64,000 nt of DNA from Massilia sp. Se16.2.3 (GTDB taxonomy: Bacteria > Pseudomonadota > Gammaproteobacteria > Burkholderiales > Burkholderiaceae_D): NCBI RefSeq assembly GCF_014171595.1, contig NZ_CP050451.1:2294001-2358000 (forward strand), in the 5' to 3' direction. The notes under the pieces were generated by a model. The model did not search any database, was not told where the DNA came from, and saw only the letters and a program-made list of their open reading frames with translations. Positions within the stretch are counted from its first letter, which is position 1; each line of letters starts with the position of its first letter. Position numbers and translations under genes: made by a program. Below, in pieces: positions 57,846 through 64,000 of this stretch.

Positions 57846-58083
57846 GATTTCACCACTTATTAAAATTGTGACAACAAAAAGCTTTTAGACGGCCGCCAGG
57901 AAATGAAGTTCGGTCGGACGCTCGTCTGGATGCTGCGTGGACCTTGACGTCCGTTATGTCGGCCAGCCGCCGGGCAGGTTTATCCCAGGACGACGGCGAT
58001 ACCGGGCCTGAAGACCCCTCCGGACCGCTCCCCCCGTCGCGGCCGGTCGTTTGCGGTTGACAGCGCGCCGCCAACCTGCAACC
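57846..58083. other. 238-bp region between the GH1-RmlD gene and the trpS leader
   Basis: No gene. AT-rich near 57850-57895 (promoter region for the minus-strand fusion gene). A TTGACG hexamer is at 57944-57949, but no well-spaced -10 follows. This should contain the trpS promoter; I could not place it. Confidence 0.45.
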
Positions 58084-58143
58084 ATGCCATCCATGAAATT
58101 TCTGAACCCACAATTCTCGTTCTGCACCTGGTGGCGCCGCTGA
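58084..58143 (+). CDS. trpS leader peptide with tandem Trp codons
   Basis: A short frame upstream of trpS: from ATG 58084 MPS plus MKFLNPQFSFCTWWRR, or from ATG 58093 the 16-residue version alone, ending at TGA 58141-58143. It carries two adjacent Trp codons (TGG TGG, 58129-58134) followed by Arg-Arg-stop, close in layout to the E. coli trp leader (GWWRTS). It is too short to be conserved as a protein; its value is as a sensor of charged tRNA-Trp. The ribosome site is weak. The following hairpins (58133-58155, 58181-58207) make an attenuator. Strength of the case is in the combination with trpS itself. Confidence 0.7.
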   Translation: MPSMKFLNPQFSFCTWWRR

Positions 58144-58207
58144 CAGCGCGCGGCCTCCACGAGAAGATGTGACTCAATGAACGCCGCCTCGATTCAGGTG
58201 GCGTTTT
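58133..58207 (+). promoter_or_regulatory. trpS attenuator (1:2, 2:3 and terminator 3:4 pairings)
   Basis: Pairing 1:2: 58133-58141 with 58145-58155 (GGCGCCGCT with AGCGCGCGGCC, two single-base bulges), overlapping the leader stop. Pairing 2:3: GCGGC (58150-58154) with GCCGC (58183-58187), the anti-terminator. Pairing 3:4: ACGCCGCCT (58181-58189) with AGGTGGCGT (58196-58204), one G-T pair, 6-nt loop, then TTTTC, the terminator 50 bp before trpS. A ribosome stalled at TGG TGG (58129-58134) would cover strand 1 and free strand 2. Confidence 0.65.
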
Positions 58208-58256
58208 CGTTGGCGCGGCAGGATCGGGGCACTACCAGGAAACACAAGGAAACCCG

Positions 58257-59270
<1,014 letters not shown>

Positions 59271-59793
59271 TTGGTTTGCCCATGGCGGCAGGTGGCGTGG
59301 CTGTGCGCCTGCCGCTTGAACGCGTGGGCGGCGCAAGCGTTGGCCTTGACGCATCGTTCACGGTGGAGCCGACCCCCCTACCTTGCGCAAGGCCTGTGAG
59401 GCTGTTCGCCTGCTGGCTGAACGCGCGGGCGGCGCGGACACTATCCTGAAGCGCCATCCGCGCTGGAGCCGACCACCCTGCAATCGTACGCAGGGTGGTC
59501 GGCTCCACCCTGACATCTGCATCCACGCGGCGCGTGCGCCGCCCACGCGTTCAACCCACGTTCGAATGACTGCGGCTGTTCTCCAGCTGGTTGAACGCGA
59601 AGCGGCGCGGGCTTTATCTTCACGCCCCATGCACGGCGGGGCCGTCCACCCCAGGTCCTGGCGCGCTGTCTGGCGGTACCCACGGTATCGATATTCGCGT
59701 CTCACGCTTCCACACTCGCGTCATGTTTTGCGCCATGTCAAGCTCCCCTTTGCGGCATCGCCGATTATCGGGAATTTTGTGACAGGAGGAAAT
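59271..59793. repeat. 523-bp spacer rich in hairpin repeats
   Basis: Perfect 18-bp inverted repeat, arms 59464-59481 and 59490-59507 (each containing GAGCCGACCACCCTGC or its complement) with an 8-nt spacer, flanked by several copies of the companion motif TTGAACGCGTGGGCGGCGC (59317-, 59417-, 59590-, with GCGTTCAA at 59545). These belong to the dispersed repeat family. No gene; promoter of the next gene would be in the last 100 bp. Confidence 0.75.
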
Positions 59794-60843
59794 ATGAGCA
59801 AGGGATTGCGGCTGACCGAGAAGTGGTTGAACCGGGCACTGTGGCTGGTGGCGCTGGCCTTCGCCGGCTTCCTGATCGGCCTGGGAGGCAAGCTGGTCGA
59901 GAACCTGGCCGACGTCGAGGAAGCGCCGACCGTCGAGCAGTTCATGGATCCGGCCCGGCTGGCAGCGCTGCGTGCCGAGCAGAAGGAAGCCGAAGAGAAG
60001 CAGGGCGCCGCACGCGAGCGGCGCGACCAGGCCGTCCAGAAGCACGAGGTGGCCCGCTCGAATACGCAGTCGGCGCGCGCCACCTTCGATAACTGGCTGG
60101 CCACCCGCAAGGTAACGGCGCGGCCCGAGCAGGACCCCGAACTCATCAGCCGGACGCACGCGCTCGACGCGCTGGAAGCGGAGGAACGCAAGGCGCTGGC
60201 GGCGGTCGAGGCCCAGGACCAGGCCCTGCTCGACGCCGGCCAGCAGGCCGAGCGCACCCGGGCGCGATGGAACGCACTCGAGCAACCGGCGCTGATCGCC
60301 CATTCCGAGGCGGTGCGTGCGCTCGAGCTGCGCGTGTTCGGCTACCGGCTGGCACTGACCCTGCCGCTGCTGCTGGCGGCCGGCTGGCTGTTCAAGCACA
60401 AACGCAAGGGCCCGTCCTGGCCTTTCGCCTGGGGTTTCATCTTCTTCGCCCTGTTCGCCTTCTTCTTCGAACTGGTGCCTTACCTGCCCAGCTACGGCGG
60501 CTATGTGCGCTATGTGGTGGGCATCGTCGTGACCGTCGTGGCCGGGCGCTATGCCATCGCCTCGCTGCAGCGCTACCTGGCACGCCAGAAGGAAAGCGAA
60601 GCGCTGCCCGACGTCGAACGCCGCCAGACCCTGCGCTACGACGTCGCCCTGGCGCGCCTCGGCAAGGGCGTATGTCCGGGCTGCGAGCGCGCCGTCGACC
60701 TGAAGGACGGCGCCACCGACTTCTGCCCGCACTGCGGGATCGGCCTGTTCAACCGCTGCGGCGGCTGCACCACGCGCAAGAATGCGTTCGGACGCTTCTG
60801 TTTTTCCTGCGGTACCGCGGCCAATACCAGCCTGGCCGATTAG
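59794..60843 (+). CDS. Membrane protein with C-terminal zinc ribbons, unknown
   Basis: 349 residues. One N-terminal helix (ALWLVALAFAGFLIGLGGKLVENLA), a coiled-coil (about 55-170, AEQKEAEEKQGAARERRDQAVQ...ALAAVEAQDQALLDAGQQAERTRARW), three more helices (LALTLPLLLAAGWLF, FAWGFIFFALFAFFFEL, YVRYVVGIVVTVVAG) and two CxxC pairs: CPGCERAVDLKDGATDFCPHCGIGLFNRCGGC plus FCFSC. No family known to me. ATG 59794 follows AGGAGG. Possibly a membrane-tethered sensor or chaperone. Confidence 0.78.
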   Translation: MSKGLRLTEKWLNRALWLVALAFAGFLIGLGGKLVENLADVEEAPTVEQFMDPARLAALRAEQKEAEEKQGAARERRDQAVQKHEVARSNTQSARATFDNWLATRKVTARPEQDPELISRTHALDALEAEERKALAAVEAQDQALLDAGQQAERTRARWNALEQPALIAHSEAVRALELRVFGYRLALTLPLLLAAGWLFKHKRKGPSWPFAWGFIFFALFAFFFELVPYLPSYGGYVRYVVGIVVTVVAGRYAIASLQRYLARQKESEALPDVERRQTLRYDVALARLGKGVCPGCERAVDLKDGATDFCPHCGIGLFNRCGGCTTRKNAFGRFCFSCGTAANTSLAD

Positions 60844-60982
60844 CGCGCTTGCCCGGGGCTGCCAGGCCTGCCGATCCCCACCGCGAGGTGCGGGGCGTGA
60901 GGGACGACGCTGCCCGCGTCACCGGGGCATCGCGGGCATCGTCGAAAAACAAGCCGGCGGGCGGCATGGCCGTCCTGGCGAA

Positions 60983-61446
60983 TCAGTCCTGCAGGTCGGC
61001 CGGCACCTTGCCGCCGTTCTCGGCCAGCTTCTTCATCACCTGCTTGTGCAGCCAGATGTTCATCGTCGCCGAGTCGCTGGTGTCGCCGGTGTAGTGCAGT
61101 TCGGCGGCGAGTTCCTTGCGCGATTGCAGGCTGCTGTCGAGGTCGAGCAGCTTGAGCAGGTCGACGATCGAGGTACGCCAGTTCAGCTGCTGGCCCGATG
61201 CCTTCTGCTTGTTGGTCAGGATTTCTTCCACGTCCACCTGCTGGGCCAGCGTGGCGGCCGGTGCGGTGGCGGCGGGCGTCACCGGGTTGGCTGGCCGGCC
61301 TGCTGGGCTTGCGCGGTGGCTGGCGGCACCGGGATGTTTTGCTGTCCGCCCGGTGCGGCCGCCGGCGCTGCGCCTGGGGCCTGGGTGGCGGCCGGCTTGT
61401 CGCGGCCCGGGAAGATCTTGTGGAAGATATTGCTGAGGATACCCAT
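60983..61446 (-). pseudogene. DUF3597 family protein, one frameshift
   Basis: About 154 residues. MGILSNIFHKIFPGRDKPAATQAPGAAPAAAPGGQQNIPVPPATAQAQQAGQPT (Pro/Ala-rich N-terminal linker) then a frame change near 61275 where ACCCGGTG lacks one C; VTPAATAPAATLAQQVDVEEILTNKQKASGQQLNWRTSIVDLLKLLDLDSSLQSRKELAAELHYTGDTSDSATMNIWLHKQVMKKLAENGGKVPADLQD is the DUF3597 domain. Start 61446 has AAGGAG 8 bases upstream. Function unknown. Same strand and downstream of the DUF937 gene. Confidence 0.82.
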
Positions 61447-61483
61447 GTGTTTCTCCTTGTTGTTGTCGATGAAGTCGGTCTGA

Positions 61484-62027
61484 TCAGCGGCGCATGCCCT
61501 GCGCCATGTGGCCGAGCGCAATCGCAAGCGCGGCGCCGCCCAGGGCTTTCACCACGTTTGGATGCTCGGCGTAGAAGTCGCCCATGCGTTCGACGACGCC
61601 CGGATTTTCCTGTTCCGCCTTCTCGGCGATTTGTTGCACTTGCTCAGGCGAGAGCTGCGATGCCTGCTCCGGCGTGATCGGGTCGGGTCGGGCGCCGCCG
61701 CCGAGCACATTCCCCAGAAGACCACCCAGACCGCCGCCGGCGGCGCCGCCAGCAAGCGAGCCGAGCAGGGGAAGGACCGGCGGCCGCAAGCAGCTGGTTC
61801 AGCATGCCCGCACGCTGGTTCGGGTTGCTTTGGCCAAACATCTGCCCGACCATTTGCGGGAAGGGCGGCGTCTGGTCCGAACGCAGCGCCTGCGTGACCC
61901 CCTGCGCCACGTGCTCGCGCGGCACCTCCTGTGCCACGCGTTCGAAATCTTCGGTGGCACGGGTGTTGTCTGCGCCCGATGCGCCGTTCATGTATTGCTG
62001 CAACAGATTGCCCAAATCAAAAGCCAT
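61484..62027 (-). pseudogene. DUF937-like protein (YidB-like), one frameshift
   Basis: About 180 residues. MAFDLGNLLQQYMNGASGADNTRATEDFERVAQEVPREHVAQGVTQALRSDQTPPFPQMVGQMFGQSNPNQRAGMLNQLLAA then, after a frame change near 61787, LLGSLAGGAAGGGLGGLLGNVLGGGARPDPITPEQASQLSPEQVQQIAEKAEQENPGVVERMGDFYAEHPNVVKALGGAALAIALGHMAQGMRR. Gln/Gly-rich helical protein; function unknown. Start 62027 has AGGAG. Likely in an operon with DUF3597, 38 bp apart. Confidence 0.8.
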
Positions 62028-62220
62028 GATGTTCTCCTGCTTGGATGACAAGGTGAACGAGGAGGGTAGGACGCACGGTTCCCGCATTCGGTACGGTATC
62101 GAACGCATGCGGCAGAAAACCCCGGTATCCATTCCGGCTAGCAATTGGGCGGAGACCGCGCTAAGCTGACGCGATGCCCAAACCCTACCGATCCCTGTCG
62201 ATGCAAGCGCCGGAGTCGCC

Positions 62221-62976
62221 ATGAGCTGGCCTCATGCGCGGGTACTGGCCCACCGCGGCGGCGGCACGCTGGCGCCGGAAAACACGCTCGCTGGCCTGAA
62301 AGAGGGCATGCGGCGCGGCTTTCGTGCCATCGAATACGACATCATGCTGGCGCGCGACGGCGTGCCGGTGGTGATGCACGATCCCTACCTCGGGCGCACC
62401 GTGGCCGGTTCCGGCAACGTTTTCGACTACGACGCGGCCGAACTGGCGGCGCTGGACGCCGGCGGCTGGTTCGCGCGCGAGTACGAAGGCGAACCGGTGC
62501 CGCTTTTTGTTGAGTTCGCAGGATTCTGCAAGGCGCACGGGGTCTGGATGAACATGGAGATCAAGCCGGCGCCTGGCTATGACATCGAGACCGGTGGCAC
62601 CGTGGCGCGCATCGCCGCGGCGCTGTTCGCCGACGAGATCGCGCGCGGCGAGATGGCGGCGGTGCCGCTCCTGTCGTCGTTCAGCCACCTGGCGCTCGAA
62701 GCGGCGCGCGAAGTAGCGCCCCGGGTGCCGCGTGCCTGCCTGATGAGCGAACTGCCGCCCGACTGGGAGCGCCGCGCGCAATCGGTCGAAGCGGTGGCCA
62801 TCCACACCAACCACAAGCACCTGACGCCGCAACTGGCGCGCGAGGTGAGGGCGGCGGGGTATGGGTTGTTCTGTTACACGGTGAACGACCCGGAGCGGGC
62901 ACGTGAACTACTTTCATGGGGCGTAGACGCGTTTTGTACAGACCGCATCGATTTGATCGGACCGGATTTCGCGTAG
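62221..62976 (+). CDS. Glycerophosphodiester phosphodiesterase (cytoplasmic, UgpQ-like)
   Basis: 251 residues. Hydrolyses glycerophosphodiesters to glycerol-3-phosphate and an alcohol. GDPD motifs: VLAHRGGGTLAPENTLAGL (HR and PENT) at about 8-26, AIEYDIMLARDGVPVVMHDPYLGRT (ExD ... HD), and late AIHTNHKHL, DAFCTDRID. No signal peptide, so cytoplasmic. Start ATG 62221. Its TAG stop (62974-62976) is the TAG of CGTAGGGTAGG at the edge of an inverted-repeat element. Similar to UgpQ of E. coli (247 residues). Confidence 0.9.
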   Translation: MSWPHARVLAHRGGGTLAPENTLAGLKEGMRRGFRAIEYDIMLARDGVPVVMHDPYLGRTVAGSGNVFDYDAAELAALDAGGWFAREYEGEPVPLFVEFAGFCKAHGVWMNMEIKPAPGYDIETGGTVARIAAALFADEIARGEMAAVPLLSSFSHLALEAAREVAPRVPRACLMSELPPDWERRAQSVEAVAIHTNHKHLTPQLAREVRAAGYGLFCYTVNDPERARELLSWGVDAFCTDRIDLIGPDFA

Positions 62977-63144
62977 GGTAGGCGGCTCCACCCGCGAGGT
63001 GACGGACCACGCTGCCGCAATGCCGCCTACGCGTCCAGGCAGCTCCGGCATCCCGCGGTGCTGTTTCGGCCGGGGTTGAACGCGTAGGCGGCGCAGAAGT
63101 CGCGAACTTGCCGAGCAACGCGGGTATAGCCGCCTACCCTACGC
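62971..63144. repeat. Nested inverted-repeat element (17-bp outer, 13-bp inner arms)
   Basis: Outer arms 62971-62987 and 63128-63144 are exact reverse complements (GCGTAGGGTAGGCGGCT). Inner arms 63022-63034 and 63080-63092 (GCCGCCTACGCGT/ACGCGTAGGCGGC) are also exact. The 174-bp element fills the spacer between the phosphodiesterase stop and the alaS promoter and overlaps the stop codon. Confidence 0.8.

Positions 63145-64000
<856 letters not shown>

Overview
The window is GC-rich chromosomal DNA with short intergenic gaps, ATGA-type overlaps and a protein repertoire (gal operon, DUF4178/SPFH/DUF350/SpeD cluster, CHASE histidine kinase, J-domain cluster, VgrG island) that fits a betaproteobacterium of the Oxalobacteraceae, most like Massilia or a close relative. 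This placement is inferred from gene content; no rRNA or tRNA gene was seen.

Layout. 1-5.6 kb: end of an unknown gene, a lipoprotein-type SDR, a bacterial asparaginase, a pirin, an exported M20 dipeptidase and a small exported protein. 5.6-11.1 kb: a gal operon on + (galT, M24-like protein, galK, GH2 glycosidase), then a glycosyltransferase and a TraB/GumN protein. 13.5-25.6 kb: a Ser/Gly/Thr-repeat lipoprotein, VanZ-like protein, small zinc-ribbon protein, SDR, a LemA/TPM operon, pyrF, sbcB, a GGDEF protein, a BtuF-like binding protein, an HPF-type protein and an MFS carrier. 25.9-33.7 kb: ferredoxin-type reductase, epimerase, small HTH protein, a protein with ten AWCGAP repeats, a CHASE histidine kinase and glnS. 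33.9-38.0 kb: a J-domain protein with three overlapping genes of unknown function, then an MFS carrier. 38.2-44.2 kb: an orphan type VI secretion island (VgrG, effector, Imm71/72-like immunity protein, an immunity-type gene cut by an in-frame amber stop), with decayed DNA after it. 44.9-53.3 kb: CaiB-type CoA transferase and a polyamine/membrane cluster (SpeD, tiny Gly/Ser/Tyr protein, DUF4178, SPFH, DUF350; divergent SpeE-like protein and FAD oxidoreductase). 53.5-64 kb: KefC-type antiporter, GH1-RmlD fusion, trpS behind a Trp-Trp leader peptide and attenuator, zinc-ribbon membrane protein, DUF3597 and DUF937 proteins, ugpQ-like phosphodiesterase, and the start of alaS.

Three things stand out. 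(1) Upstream of trpS there is a 16-19 codon leader peptide ending in Trp-Trp-Arg-Arg, followed by mutually exclusive hairpins, which is the architecture of a classical trp attenuator. (2) A dispersed GTAGGGTRGGC repeat family forms hairpins and inverted pairs (one perfect 26-bp and one perfect 17-bp pair), sits directly against gene ends, and supplies the TAG stop codon of three genes. (3) The AWCGAP repeat protein joins an N-terminal FWHxHILDT domain to ten cysteine-bearing 15/19-residue repeats.

Quality caution: about 17 of roughly 60 genes are interrupted by one- or two-base frameshifts, mostly in G/C runs, and in each the broken halves otherwise match one intact protein. This pattern points to indel errors in a long-read assembly more than to true gene decay. 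These genes are entered over their full length as pseudogene (broken as deposited), with the break position given.
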